Notes: generated by a model not told the origin, from the letters alone. A stretch of 64,000 nt of DNA from Polaromonas glacialis (GCF_000709345.1 NZ_KL448323.1:1078242-1142241), one strand, 5' to 3'; positions 52,892 to 62,825 are shown, counted from the stretch's first letter. A program made the numbers and translations.

Positions 52892-54718
52892 ATGGTTAAA
52901 AATTGGTATCAAGCTTATTGCAGACTGATTGCCGCTTCTACCTTCCGAAGTCATCAGCCATCGTATCGGTTTACGACTGGGCAAACTGATGACCTATATT
53001 CTGATCAACCGATATCTAGCAGTTATAAATTTCGTGTTCTTGGGCCCATGCGCCAACGTCTGCGGTCTGCTCAAAACTCAACTTGTCGAATCCTCGTCAG
53101 TGCCGCGTTTGGAACATCGGGCATCGCGCAGGCACAGGTTCCACCGGTTATTCCGCCTGCAGGCCGTATCGAGCAAGAAGTTCGGCCTGCGCTTGAACCC
53201 ATTCGCAGGAGTATCCAGATCGAAGCCCCACGGCCTTCGGACCAGGTACCCGCTGGCGCCGACACCGTTCAGTTCGTTCTGGGATCGGTGGAACTGAAGG
53301 GCAATCAGGCACTTTCCATTGAAAACCTGCGTGACTTGTGGGTCGACAGGATCGGCAAGTCAATTACGCTGGCTGATGCCTTCCGCATTGCCGCTGCGAT
53401 ATCGGCTCGCTACCGCGAAGCCGGGTACATCCTGTCCCAAGCGATCGTGCCGCGCCAGGAACTGCTGACCGAGCGCGCTACTCTTCAAATCGAGGTGCTC
53501 GAAGGTTACGTGGACCAAGTTACCTTTTCGGGCGCCGACAACCTGAAAGACGCGCTTGCTCCGTACGCGTCGAAAATTACGGCAGAGCGGCCCTTGACCT
53601 TAGCGACGCTCGAGCGCAACTTGTTGCTGATGAATGAACTTGCCGGGTTGTCCGTGCGGGCGAACCTGAAAGCTTCCGCCACCCCAGGCGCGACTTCCAT
53701 GGACCTTTCCCTGGCACGCGATCCCGCAGCATTTTCCGTGTCAGTCCACAACCGCTCGAGCAAGGCCCTTGGCCGCGTTCGAGCCGAAGCCAGCGCTGAT
53801 ATGCGCGGCGTGTTTGGTCACTTTGACCGGCACACCTTTCGATTCATCACCTCAGGGTCGCAACGGCTGAATTATCTTGGCTACGCTGGAGAGCAGCCCA
53901 TCGGCCATGACGGGCTCAAACTGAACTGGAACGCATCTGCTTCGAAGTCTGAGCCCCAACTCAACATTCCGCTCAACATCGACAGCAACAGCAGCAGTGC
54001 GGGGGTTGGTGTTTCGTACCCAGTGATTCGGTCCCGCGCCAGGAATCTGGATGTCAGGGCGCGGTTGGATGCGTCCCACAATTCTTCGAACATCCCTTTG
54101 GAAACGCGGGATGACATACGCGCGTTGCGCGCTGGGGCAACGTTGGATTCTCTGGACAGCTTTGGTGGACTGAACATTGCTGACCTGGAAGTATCGAAGG
54201 GCCTTTCTGCATTGGGTGCATCACGGCGCGATGACACCCGCTTGTCACGCAACGGACTTGCAGATCCTCAATTCAGCAAGGTGACCTATTACTTGGCCCG
54301 GTTGCAGTCCATCACCGGGCCCTGGAGCGTGCTGGTCGCCGCCAGTGGCCAGCACTCCAGAGATGTTCTGGTGACGTCCGAGACATTCGGGCTGGGAGGC
54401 GATGTATTCCTGCGCGCGTTTGATCCGTCTGAATTGTTTGGTGACAATGGCATTGCGGGCAAGATCGAACTGCGCTTCGACCTGCCGCAGTCGGCGTTTC
54501 GCAGCACGTTTTACGCGTACCACGACGCCGGCAAGGTAAGGTTCAACACACCCAACGACCGGGACCAATCCATCCTTTCCACGGGGGCTGGCGTGCGGTT
54601 TTCTGCCGCTCAGGGGGTTCGTGGCTACATCGAAGTTTCCAAACCCCGGCACAAGATTCCCAACAGCACTGGTTCAAATCGTCTGCGCGTCTTCGCGGGC
54701 GCGGGCATTGATTTCTAG
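52892..54718 (+). CDS. TPS outer-membrane transporter TpsB, second cassette
   Basis: A 608-residue protein. The ATG at 52892 has a strong GGGAGG site, and its first residues MVKNWYQAYCRLIAAS recall extended signal-peptide regions. An alternative ATG at 53048 starts right before ILVSAAFGTSGIAQAQ. The POTRA domains follow (VQFVLGSVELKGNQALS, YREAGYILSQAIVPRQELL, LQIEVLEGYVDQVTFSG). A ShlB-type barrel ends in GAGIDF with the terminal Phe. The lumenal motif VFLRAFDPSELFGDNG corresponds to the RxFD/LRGF area. It exports the adjacent TpsA. Confidence 0.93.
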   Translation: MVKNWYQAYCRLIAASTFRSHQPSYRFTTGQTDDLYSDQPISSSYKFRVLGPMRQRLRSAQNSTCRILVSAAFGTSGIAQAQVPPVIPPAGRIEQEVRPALEPIRRSIQIEAPRPSDQVPAGADTVQFVLGSVELKGNQALSIENLRDLWVDRIGKSITLADAFRIAAAISARYREAGYILSQAIVPRQELLTERATLQIEVLEGYVDQVTFSGADNLKDALAPYASKITAERPLTLATLERNLLLMNELAGLSVRANLKASATPGATSMDLSLARDPAAFSVSVHNRSSKALGRVRAEASADMRGVFGHFDRHTFRFITSGSQRLNYLGYAGEQPIGHDGLKLNWNASASKSEPQLNIPLNIDSNSSSAGVGVSYPVIRSRARNLDVRARLDASHNSSNIPLETRDDIRALRAGATLDSLDSFGGLNIADLEVSKGLSALGASRRDDTRLSRNGLADPQFSKVTYYLARLQSITGPWSVLVAASGQHSRDVLVTSETFGLGGDVFLRAFDPSELFGDNGIAGKIELRFDLPQSAFRSTFYAYHDAGKVRFNTPNDRDQSILSTGAGVRFSAAQGVRGYIEVSKPRHKIPNSTGSNRLRVFAGAGIDF

Positions 54719-54786
54719 CCCCCTTGCGACGGCGGGCAGGTAACTTACTTCACTTCCTACCATCATCACTACTAGCGAGGGCCGTC

Positions 54787-57700
54787 ATGAACAAAACCTC
54801 ATCGCCGAGCTTTACACCCGTGCGTCTTACTCCAGTGGCCGCCGAGATTCGGCGCGCTTTAACCGCAGGCAGCCTTGGTGTGGCGTTGATTGGCGGGCAT
54901 GGCGTTGTGGTCGGTGCGCCGGCCGGTGGCCAAGTCGTCGCCGGGCAGGCTGCCATCAGCCAGCAAGGCGCCACCACCACGGTGCAGCAGGCTTCTCAGC
55001 GGGCTGCGGTGAACTGGAACAGCTTCAGTGTAGGCGCCCAGGAAACGGTTAATTTCCAGCAGCCCAACGCGCAAGCGGCCATCCTCAACCGCGTGGTGGG
55101 CGTGGATCCGTCCACCATCCTGGGACGTATCAACGCCAATGGGCAGGTCTACCTCGTCAACCCCAACGGTGTGCTGTTCGGGCGTGGCTCCCAGGTCAAT
55201 GTCGGCAGCATCCTGGCCAGCACAGCCAATATCAGCAACGCCGATTTCATGGCCGGACGCATGGCGTTCACTGAACCGGGAAAACCCAACGCAACGGTCG
55301 TGAACGAGGGCAGTATCACGGTAGCCGATGGGGGATTTGTCGGGCTTGTGGCGCCAGGCGTTCGCAACAGCGGTGTTATTAATGCCAAGCTGGGGCGCGT
55401 TACGCTCGGCGGCGCACCGGCGTTCGTGTTGGACCTGCACGGCGACGGCTTGATCAACTTGGTGGTTGACCCGGCGGCGATGCAAACCCTCACCGACGCA
55501 AGCGGCAAGCCGCTGGCGTCGTTCGTGGATCAATCAGGCAATATCTCGGCCGAGGGCGGACAGGTGTTCATTACGGTGGCCACCGCCAAGGGACTGGTTG
55601 ATGGAGTCATCAACGTCGGCGGTGTCGTTCGCGCCACGTCGTTTGAATCCAGGCCCGGCGTGATCTCGCTGCTAGGCGATGCGGGCACCCAGGTAGCGGT
55701 GGGCGGCCGGCTGGATGCATCGGGCGCGGACGGCGGCAAGATTGAAGTCACTGGGCGCAAAGTGACACTGGCGGCCGCCTCCCGCCTTGACGCGAGTGGC
55801 TCGGCCGGGCGGGGCGGCACGGTTTCCGTCGGCGGCAACTGGCAGGGCCAGGGGCCTCTGATGAATGCCAGCCAGGTCAACGTCGAGCGCGGCGCCGTCA
55901 TCAGCGCCGGCGGCCTTGCCTCTGGCGGCACGGTCTCGGTGTGGTCCGACGGCCCCACGCTCTTCGAAGGCTCGGTGCAGAACTCAGGCGGCAACGTCGA
56001 GGTGTCGGGCAAGGCTCGGCTCATGTTTGACGGAAACGTGCAAGCGGCCAAGCTGCTGCTGGACCCGACCAACCTCACCGTCGCCGCGCAGGGCGCCGAT
56101 AATGTTACCAACCTTCCTGCTACAGGCGACTCCATCATCGGGGTGGGAACGCTCAACCGCCAACTCGCCCAAGGCACCGCCGTTACCCTGGAGGCCAGCG
56201 AGAAGCTGACGGTGGCAAGCCAGATCGATGGGCGTACTGGCACGCCGGGCGGCGCACTAACGTTGCAGGCTGGCAGCATTGCGCTGGAGGCCAACGTGGT
56301 TTTGAACGAAGGCAACTTCAGCGCAGTGTCGCGCGGCGATTTGACTCAGGCCGGAGGCACTGGAATTTACACCGGCAGTGGCTCGGTCAACGTCAACGCG
56401 GTGGGCAGCGTTCAGTTGCAGCAAGTCGTCAGCACCGGCGCAGTGAGTCTGACAAGTACCGCCGGCCGGGTGGACGTGGCTGCGCCCATCGTTGGGCTGA
56501 AGGATGGTGCCGCCTTTCCCCTTGCATCTTTGGATATAAAAGGGGCTGCGGGTGTGAGCATCAACGGAGCATTGGCGGGCGCCGAGGGAATTAACCTCGC
56601 CAGCGCAAGCGGGAGCATCACGACCGGCGCGACCGTGCTGCGCTCGGGCGGGCCGGTGACGCTCAATGCTCCCAACGGGCAGGTCAACGTGGGTGCCGGT
56701 GGCATCGAGGTTTTGGGCGCTTCGCAAGTCAACCTCAACGGCGGCCAGTCCGTCACCTCTACAGGCACACTGGCCACCAACGGCGGCACTATCCAGATCA
56801 CTTCGAACGGCGATGTGGTGGTGAATCAGATGGCCACTCGGGCTTCAAACGATGCACCCAGCGGTGGTGTCGATATCAGAAGTACCAGCGGCAATGTTGT
56901 CCTGGCGCAGGCGCTTGGAGGACCGAACACCGGCTACTCGACCGTAGCGGAACGCAGCGCGCCTAACACCGACCCTTCGACTTTCAATGCCGGTTACCGG
57001 CGCGACCGACGGCCGGAGGTCGGCACCCTTCGCATCCAGGCCGACAACGGCTCTGTCGAAACCAATGGGCTGAACCTGGACGGCAACGACAGCGAAACGG
57101 CCACGGCCAACGGCCTACAGGTCGTGGCGGGCCGTCGTCTCATTGTCAATCATCAAGTCGCAGTGAACAAGGGCAACATCGAATTTGTTTCGGCCGGTCT
57201 GGGGGATACGGACGGCGTTTATCTCGGTGATAGCGTTTATTCGCGTGGATACGACCGTGTTGATGGGACAAGAGTTGCGAATGGTACTGCCCGCTACATT
57301 AACACTGGCAAGACAGCCTATGCGATCACGATCCGTGCAGAGAAAAACATTGCACTGTTCGATAACACGAATGATGTGATCGACTACTACACGCAAGATG
57401 TTGATGCTGAGAATCGTGGGCCAGATCCATTATTTCGACCTCCTACGGCTTATCGCCCACCGCAATATTATTACTCTTTAGCGAAAATAGTTGTAGCAAA
57501 CAATGCGGCCAACTATGCTGGTAGCGAAAAAGACTCACTTGTTCAGCCGGTGGTAAAGCAGCTTCCACTTATTACTTTGGCAGGGACTCTTATTGGTACC
57601 TTGCAACCGGCCCAAACCAGCATTCGAGTTGCTGATAATTCCCCTGGTTTGGTGGCCATGTCGAAAACTCCGAATAGCAATCCGCTGGACCCCACAGCTC

Positions 57701-58689
57701 TTGCTAAAAGAGATGGCGTGGCACTGAAGCTGCTCGCTTACCGATCTGACCGCGACGAATCAACGACTTTAAAAGTCGACGGCTGCGTGCCGACACGTTG
57801 TGTGGCGACTACTGATGACGGCAAGACATACATGTTTAGGAAACAGTACGTTTTCGATTCATTGGCTTCCCCGCAATCGTTAGGCATGGGAAGCACGCAG
57901 GCCGTGAACGTGTCCGGGCTGCGCATTCGAAGCGAAAGCGAGAACGCCGTGAGTCCACAGCCGGAACTGAGCATCGACACCAAACTCCTCAGCGCGGCGG
58001 GCAGCATTAGTGCGAAAGCTCCCATCCCATTCACCGACGCAGACCTAGACCAATATTTAAATGAAATCATGCCTGCTGCAGTGTCAAGATCTGTTGTAAG
58101 CACATCTCCCGGACTCGGGGCTGCAGACGGGTCGAGCATCGGCTCGCGCCGTGTGCTGTTCGACGGTGTGATTCAGCGTGGCGGCTTTCAACAAAGAACC
58201 GACCAAGCAAGTAATCAGGGCAATTTAGTTGGTGATCTCACTGCGAACAACAACACTTCAACGAATTTTCAACTAATTGGCGGTTTTGCTCCCTTGCCTG
58301 CGCCATCCCTGCCTGTCGTGGTCGTGCCGGTTTTGGTCACCCCACCGCCTAGCGTCGTGACTGAGCCAGGCGTTGTTTTGCCTGTAATCGTGACACCTCC
58401 TCCGACCGAAACCTTACCTATCATCGTGACGACAACTCAGTCGCCAGACCGCGAAACACAAATCCAGCTCCCCATCAACGTCGGTGAGGTTGCCGTAGGT
58501 AGGCGACCCGCCTCCGACGCAGACCTTGGCCGCAGCTCCAGCCTCAGTGGTAGTGCCCGCAATGTGTTCGCGACGCGCTACCGCATTGCTGACACCACAG
58601 ACTCGGTGCTGTGCGCGCCGGGTGACATTGAGAGCGCTCCTGTCGGCACTGGCGGGATTGCACCAAACGATGAAACGCGCTGCAAATAG
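54787..58689 (+). CDS. TPS exoprotein TpsA, second cassette
   Basis: A 1300-residue protein starting MNKTSSPSFTPVRLTPVAAEI, with a hydrophobic segment LTAGSLGVALIGGHGVVVG. The TPS domain (about 45-250) has ILNRVVGVDPSTILGRINAN, LVNPNGVLFGRGSQVNVG and VRNSGVINAKLGRV. A beta-helical body follows to about residue 800. A more polar region with CVPTRC comes next, then a proline-rich stalk (VVVPVLVTPPPSV, PVIVTPPPTETLP). The tail has two Cys, LCAPGD and TRCK at the very end, resembling HMW1-type anchoring. Its stop overlaps the caspase gene by 20 bp, so the two are translationally coupled. Confidence 0.92.
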   Translation: MNKTSSPSFTPVRLTPVAAEIRRALTAGSLGVALIGGHGVVVGAPAGGQVVAGQAAISQQGATTTVQQASQRAAVNWNSFSVGAQETVNFQQPNAQAAILNRVVGVDPSTILGRINANGQVYLVNPNGVLFGRGSQVNVGSILASTANISNADFMAGRMAFTEPGKPNATVVNEGSITVADGGFVGLVAPGVRNSGVINAKLGRVTLGGAPAFVLDLHGDGLINLVVDPAAMQTLTDASGKPLASFVDQSGNISAEGGQVFITVATAKGLVDGVINVGGVVRATSFESRPGVISLLGDAGTQVAVGGRLDASGADGGKIEVTGRKVTLAAASRLDASGSAGRGGTVSVGGNWQGQGPLMNASQVNVERGAVISAGGLASGGTVSVWSDGPTLFEGSVQNSGGNVEVSGKARLMFDGNVQAAKLLLDPTNLTVAAQGADNVTNLPATGDSIIGVGTLNRQLAQGTAVTLEASEKLTVASQIDGRTGTPGGALTLQAGSIALEANVVLNEGNFSAVSRGDLTQAGGTGIYTGSGSVNVNAVGSVQLQQVVSTGAVSLTSTAGRVDVAAPIVGLKDGAAFPLASLDIKGAAGVSINGALAGAEGINLASASGSITTGATVLRSGGPVTLNAPNGQVNVGAGGIEVLGASQVNLNGGQSVTSTGTLATNGGTIQITSNGDVVVNQMATRASNDAPSGGVDIRSTSGNVVLAQALGGPNTGYSTVAERSAPNTDPSTFNAGYRRDRRPEVGTLRIQADNGSVETNGLNLDGNDSETATANGLQVVAGRRLIVNHQVAVNKGNIEFVSAGLGDTDGVYLGDSVYSRGYDRVDGTRVANGTARYINTGKTAYAITIRAEKNIALFDNTNDVIDYYTQDVDAENRGPDPLFRPPTAYRPPQYYYSLAKIVVANNAANYAGSEKDSLVQPVVKQLPLITLAGTLIGTLQPAQTSIRVADNSPGLVAMSKTPNSNPLDPTALAKRDGVALKLLAYRSDRDESTTLKVDGCVPTRCVATTDDGKTYMFRKQYVFDSLASPQSLGMGSTQAVNVSGLRIRSESENAVSPQPELSIDTKLLSAAGSISAKAPIPFTDADLDQYLNEIMPAAVSRSVVSTSPGLGAADGSSIGSRRVLFDGVIQRGGFQQRTDQASNQGNLVGDLTANNNTSTNFQLIGGFAPLPAPSLPVVVVPVLVTPPPSVVTEPGVVLPVIVTPPPTETLPIIVTTTQSPDRETQIQLPINVGEVAVGRRPASDADLGRSSSLSGSARNVFATRYRIADTTDSVLCAPGDIESAPVGTGGIAPNDETRCK

Positions 58690-61600
58690 TGATGCTGAAT
58701 CTGGTCGTCCGAGACCGAGCAGTGCGTTTTTTTTTATAGCTTTGGTTTGGTTGGCATCGGGTCACTCGGCTGCTCAAACGGCCGTGCCCCAGCCTCGTGT
58801 CACCTACACCATGCACACGGCCGCGATCACCCAGATCCGCGCCACGCCCGATTTCCAGCGCGTCGTTTCCATTGGCAGGGACAAGACAGTCCGGGTCTGG
58901 CGCACACAGGACCTCAAGCCGATCCGCGTGATCCCTTTGCCGAGCGAGGATGGCGACGAAGGAGACCCCCGGTCGCTGGCAGTGACGCCCGACGGCAAGG
59001 AGGTCATCGTTGCCGGGTTCACCGGCCTGACCTGGCAAAGGAAATCGCAGCTTTATCGCTTCGACCTCGAGACTGGCAGGCTGCTCGAAACGATCCGTGG
59101 TTTCAGCGGATCCATCGAATCGCTGGGGATGTCGCGGGACGGCCAGCGCCTTGCGATCGGTACCGCCGCGCAAGGCGCCATGGTCATCGGACTTCCCGGC
59201 AAGCAGCAGCTCTTTGCCGACGCGCAGTACGCCGAGCGGGTCACGTTCTCAGACTTTTCGGCCGATGGACTGCTGGCCACAACCTCCGCTGACGGCTGTG
59301 TTCGGGTCTATGCGCCGGACGGCAAGATTGTGTTTCGTGCAGAGTGGCCGCCACGTCAAGACAACGCAGCGGCGTGCAAGGGAACGGCGTCCTTGGGAGG
59401 CATCCGCTTTTCTCCTGACGGGCAGTGGCTTGCCTTCGGTGTGCAGGACCGTCCCGAGGTCGTGTTGATGGATGCGCGGTCGCTCAAGCTGCACAAGGTC
59501 ATCAAGGTGGACGATCCCAAGCAGCGGTCACTGTGTTGCATTGCGTGGTCGCCCGACAGCAAACTGCTCTACGTGAATGGAGTGCATGACGGCGGCGAGC
59601 CTACGCCGCTCTATCGCATCGCCGACGGGGGCCGGGGCCTCATTGAGCGGATGCCTGTCGGACGCAACCTTTACACCAACATGCTGCCGCTGCCTGATGG
59701 CGACATCATCTTTTCCACCGACACCCCCAGCCTGGTACGGGTAAACGGTGCTACCGGGAACCGGTCTGCCGAAACCCTGCCGCCGAATGGCGATTTTCGA
59801 TCTGTGGAGGGCAGCTTGCGGGTGAGCCGCGACGGCCGCCGGGTCGTGATGCCCATGCAAGCGGATGGTGGTAGCCTGCGGGCCTTCGAGAACGGCAGCA
59901 CCCTTGATCGGGCGTACCGAAGCGCTTCAGCCGAAGACCAAGCCACGACCCAAACAGCCTTGCGCCAGGGGGGGGCCGTCACTGTCGAGACCGAGACAGG
60001 TATCTTCGGCTACAAGCAACCTACTCGCGTCAACGGCCAACCGGTGGCCCTTCGGCCTTTCCAATCGGTCTGGAGTTGGGCGACGCATGCCACCCAGCCC
60101 ATCGCTGCGATCGGGACTGCGTGGACGGTCCTCGTGGCCGACGCCCAGGGCAAGATCAAGTGGCAACGCTCAATGCAGGCGCCCGCCTACCACGTGGTGA
60201 TAAGCGATGATGGCAAATGGGTGGTGGCGGCGGTAGGGGACGGTACTATTCGCTGGTTTGCAGCTAACACGGGCATCGAGGCACTCGGGCTGTTTTTGCA
60301 CACCAATGGAGAGGATTGGGTGTCGTGGCGACCAGACGGTTATTACGCCTCATCGCCCCGCGGCGACGAGTACATCGGCTGGCTTATCAACCGCGGCGAT
60401 CAACAGACGCCAGACCTCTACCGTGCCGTGCAATTCGAGCGACATCTTTACCGGCCCGACCTGGTGCAACTGGCACTTTCGCCCGGCCAGGAGCGCTCGA
60501 CACCACAGTCATTGCAAGGCCTTTTTGCCAATCTGGCACCGCCCCGCGTGACGATAGAGCGAATCACCTACAAAGACGGTGAACCCCTGGAGGTTCAGTT
60601 CTCCGCCGAGTCCACCGGTCGCCCGATCCAGGAGATCGGCGTTTTCGCAGACGGCATTCCCATGTTGACAAGTACGGAACGCCGCCTGGCCGCAGCCACG
60701 CAAGGTCGCGTGACCAGAACCATGCGCTTGCCCGTGGGCACGGCACCCGATACCTTGCGGATCGAGGCAGAAACCGAGATGTCGGTTGGGGTGGATGAGA
60801 CCACGCCGACCTTGCGCCTCCGGCCACCCACCATACCGCGAGGCAAACTGCGCCTGGTTGCCATCGGTGTCAGTGCTTTTCTGGACAGCCGTAATTGTTC
60901 GCCGCAGCGTCCCTGCAACATCAGCATCGACGACCTTCCCAATGCAACCAACGATGCGGAGGTGCTCGCGCAAAAGATGAAGCTCCAGGCTGGCCAGCAA
61001 TATGATTCTGTCGAAGCGTTTGTGCTGACCGACAATTCCCCCGACAAGCCCACCAAGCACAATATTTTGTCTTATTTGAAGCATCTGGAGGAGGCCGGCC
61101 CGAACGACACCACCATCCTTTTCCTGGCGTCCCACGGTTTCTCGCAGAACCGTTCCTCCTCAGAGTATTACCTGACCCCGCGCGATGCCAAACTCAGCGA
61201 CATCGAAACGGTTCTGGCGCAAACCTCCGCAGAACCGATTCCGGTAAGCAAGACGGCAAGCTTGCTGACTGCCTCCGAAATCTACGCGGCATTCAAACGC
61301 GTGGCCGGCCGAAGGATACTGATGATGGACACCTGCCATTCCGGGGCCGCAGACGGGAGGCAAAATCCTTACTCATTGGCCAAACGCAGCGCAGCCGCCC
61401 AGATTGCCTTGCTGTCGGCCGCTTCAGGCGACGAACCCTCCTACGAGGCCGTCGGCGCTCCACACGGGGCATTTACCCTGTCTTTGCTGGAAGCGCTCAA
61501 TGGCAGCGGTGACATGAACCGGGACGGGTTCGTTACGTTGCGCGAGGCCTTTGAATTCGTTCGCCCGCGCATTGCCGCCAACACGCAACGCTTGAACCAG

Positions 61601-61714
61601 TTGGCGCGGGCCCAAGGATCCGCCACCACCGAAAAAAAGCAGACACCGACGCTTGTTTCGATTCCTGTCATCGAGCAATCGGTCATCACCCGCGTTGGAC
61701 TTGGCGCCAGATAA
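58670..61714 (+). CDS. Exported WD40-caspase (peptidase C14) protein
   Basis: A 1014-residue protein from the ATG at 58670 inside the tpsA end. It has a signal peptide (SSAFFFIALVWLASGHSAAQ). WD40-type beta-propeller repeats cover about 45-540 (AAITQIRATPDFQRVVSIGRDKTVRVWRT and further units with DGKWVVAAVGDGTIRWFA). A linker domain comes next, then the caspase domain (about 720-980) with the catalytic His 822 in LASHGFSQN and Cys 889 in MDTCHSGAADG. Both are present, so it should be active. Its export and coupling to tpsA suggest it processes, releases or polices the exoprotein. The same theme occurs with the CHAT gene of the first TPS cassette. Confidence 0.92.
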   Translation: MKRAANSDAESGRPRPSSAFFFIALVWLASGHSAAQTAVPQPRVTYTMHTAAITQIRATPDFQRVVSIGRDKTVRVWRTQDLKPIRVIPLPSEDGDEGDPRSLAVTPDGKEVIVAGFTGLTWQRKSQLYRFDLETGRLLETIRGFSGSIESLGMSRDGQRLAIGTAAQGAMVIGLPGKQQLFADAQYAERVTFSDFSADGLLATTSADGCVRVYAPDGKIVFRAEWPPRQDNAAACKGTASLGGIRFSPDGQWLAFGVQDRPEVVLMDARSLKLHKVIKVDDPKQRSLCCIAWSPDSKLLYVNGVHDGGEPTPLYRIADGGRGLIERMPVGRNLYTNMLPLPDGDIIFSTDTPSLVRVNGATGNRSAETLPPNGDFRSVEGSLRVSRDGRRVVMPMQADGGSLRAFENGSTLDRAYRSASAEDQATTQTALRQGGAVTVETETGIFGYKQPTRVNGQPVALRPFQSVWSWATHATQPIAAIGTAWTVLVADAQGKIKWQRSMQAPAYHVVISDDGKWVVAAVGDGTIRWFAANTGIEALGLFLHTNGEDWVSWRPDGYYASSPRGDEYIGWLINRGDQQTPDLYRAVQFERHLYRPDLVQLALSPGQERSTPQSLQGLFANLAPPRVTIERITYKDGEPLEVQFSAESTGRPIQEIGVFADGIPMLTSTERRLAAATQGRVTRTMRLPVGTAPDTLRIEAETEMSVGVDETTPTLRLRPPTIPRGKLRLVAIGVSAFLDSRNCSPQRPCNISIDDLPNATNDAEVLAQKMKLQAGQQYDSVEAFVLTDNSPDKPTKHNILSYLKHLEEAGPNDTTILFLASHGFSQNRSSSEYYLTPRDAKLSDIETVLAQTSAEPIPVSKTASLLTASEIYAAFKRVAGRRILMMDTCHSGAADGRQNPYSLAKRSAAAQIALLSAASGDEPSYEAVGAPHGAFTLSLLEALNGSGDMNRDGFVTLREAFEFVRPRIAANTQRLNQLARAQGSATTEKKQTPTLVSIPVIEQSVITRVGLGAR

Positions 61715-61804
61715 TTGCACGGGCCTTTCAACCATATTTATGGGGATTTTTCAGCGCTGGGATTGCTCCATGAATTTTGACACCTCGTCATGTACGCCCT
61801 GGCG

Positions 61805-62602
61805 TCAATAGATCGCACGCTCCGGCTGGCGAGACGCGCGCGCCGCCATTGCATGGAGCAGTGATAATGCTTTTTCGCTGGCGAAACGATGCACTTTCGG
61901 GTTGGTGAAATCGGTCAACGGCACGGCGCCTGCAACGACCAGGTTGGCCACGAGGGTGCTGCTGTGCGTCTCATCTGCAACGACGTAGATCAACAACTCT
62001 ATCGGAATTAGCTGCAGATACGCAAACAAGAGATCCAAGAACGCTTGGTTTCCAAAACTGCAGGCGCGCAGTACATCCTTGTGCCGCCGCATTGCCAGCG
62101 CGTGGAGTATTTTCCCCTGAAGGCCTGCTGCGATAAACGTGGCCAGCAGTTCGCGGGCAAGTGCCCCTCCTGGCGTCGTAAAGGCAGCCTTGGAAAAGAC
62201 ATGGTTGACCGGGTGATTTTTATCCTGCAGGGCTGAATCCGAAAAAATGCGATCGCCATGCTTCGGGCTGAGTCCTGCCAGGTACGCCCTGAGTAGGGGG
62301 TTGCCGTGGATTTGCACCGCGTCAATGCAAAGATGGTTAAAGAGGCGGCGCTCAAGACGTGGATCATCGGCAACAGCGCCAATCAGCCCATGCTCGAACA
62401 GCGCCTGCCAGTGGGGTTGAGCGTCTGCAGCGCAGGCGAGGGCGACCTCCAGGCTCCCGCCGGGCGAGGTCTGGATGAAATAATTCAGCGTGTCGCTGGG
62501 GACATTGGACATGGGGGCATCTTTTTTACTGCGCCAATAGCGCGCCAAATCTGCGCCAGTGCGGAGCGGGAATGAGCGGGAAAGTACGTGATGAAGCGGC
62601 AT
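61805..62602 (-). CDS. Unrecognised protein, paralogue B of the flanking duplicated gene
   Basis: A 265-residue protein if read from 62602; an internal Met at 62512 (MSNVPSD) gives 235 residues and matches the only start available in the left copy. It is about 85-90% identical to paralogue A (4241-4957), differing by scattered substitutions and in the last dozen residues. It is helix-rich, with no signal peptide, membrane segment or known motif. It lies back-to-back with the caspase gene and is followed upstream by the tRNA-proximal end of the direct repeat. Its presence at both island ends suggests it belongs to the integrating element. Function unknown. Confidence 0.7.
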   Translation of the reverse strand: MPLHHVLSRSFPLRTGADLARYWRSKKDAPMSNVPSDTLNYFIQTSPGGSLEVALACAADAQPHWQALFEHGLIGAVADDPRLERRLFNHLCIDAVQIHGNPLLRAYLAGLSPKHGDRIFSDSALQDKNHPVNHVFSKAAFTTPGGALARELLATFIAAGLQGKILHALAMRRHKDVLRACSFGNQAFLDLLFAYLQLIPIELLIYVVADETHSSTLVANLVVAGAVPLTDFTNPKVHRFASEKALSLLHAMAARASRQPERAIY

Positions 62603-62726
62603 GGCTCATGGCCACATGAAACGGCTTGAAATTTGATAACTACATGATATCATTGAAGAATATTGGGGTTTCAGGCGCGATTGGGAAGGGTCGGGATAGG
62701 GTGTCAAATATGCGAATCTTGCGTTC
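61825..62726. repeat. Right copy of ~0.9 kb direct repeat
   Basis: This copy matches 4270-5172 in the same orientation. It ends at the same sequence TATGCGAATCTTGCGTTC (62709-62726), immediately before a different tRNA 3' half. The copies are about 57.5 kb apart, so homologous recombination between them could excise the intervening T6SS/TPS region as a circle. The left limit is approximate. Confidence 0.85.
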
Positions 62727-62768
62727 ACACTGCAGGGGTCGCAAGTTCGAAACTTGCACCGCCCACCA
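62719..62768 (+). pseudogene. tRNA-Val-like 3' half with CCA, probable att site
   Basis: Fifty bases form the 3' part of a class I tRNA. The anticodon stem is TTGCG/TGCAG around loop TTCACAC (anticodon CAC, valine). The variable loop is GGGTC, the T arm is GCAAG-TTCGAAA-CTTGC, and the acceptor strand ACCGCCC is followed by ACCA. No matching GGGCGGT acceptor or D-arm lies upstream; instead there is the repeated module. It is best read as the displaced 3' half left at the right end of an element that entered the anticodon-loop region of a tRNA-Val gene. Confidence 0.7.
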
Positions 62769-62785
62769 AAAAACATAATAAAATC

Positions 62786-62818
62786 AAAGGACTTCTCTTA
62801 GTGCGAAGCCCTTTTTTT
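62786..62818 (+). terminator. Intrinsic terminator after tRNA half
   Basis: AAAGGACTTC (62786-62795) pairs with GAAGCCCTTT (62805-62814) with a single A-C mismatch, around a 9-nt loop. It is followed by a T-run to 62818. The placement 17 bp after CCA fits the original terminator of the tRNA gene. Confidence 0.8.
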
Positions 62819-62825
62819 ATGCCCG

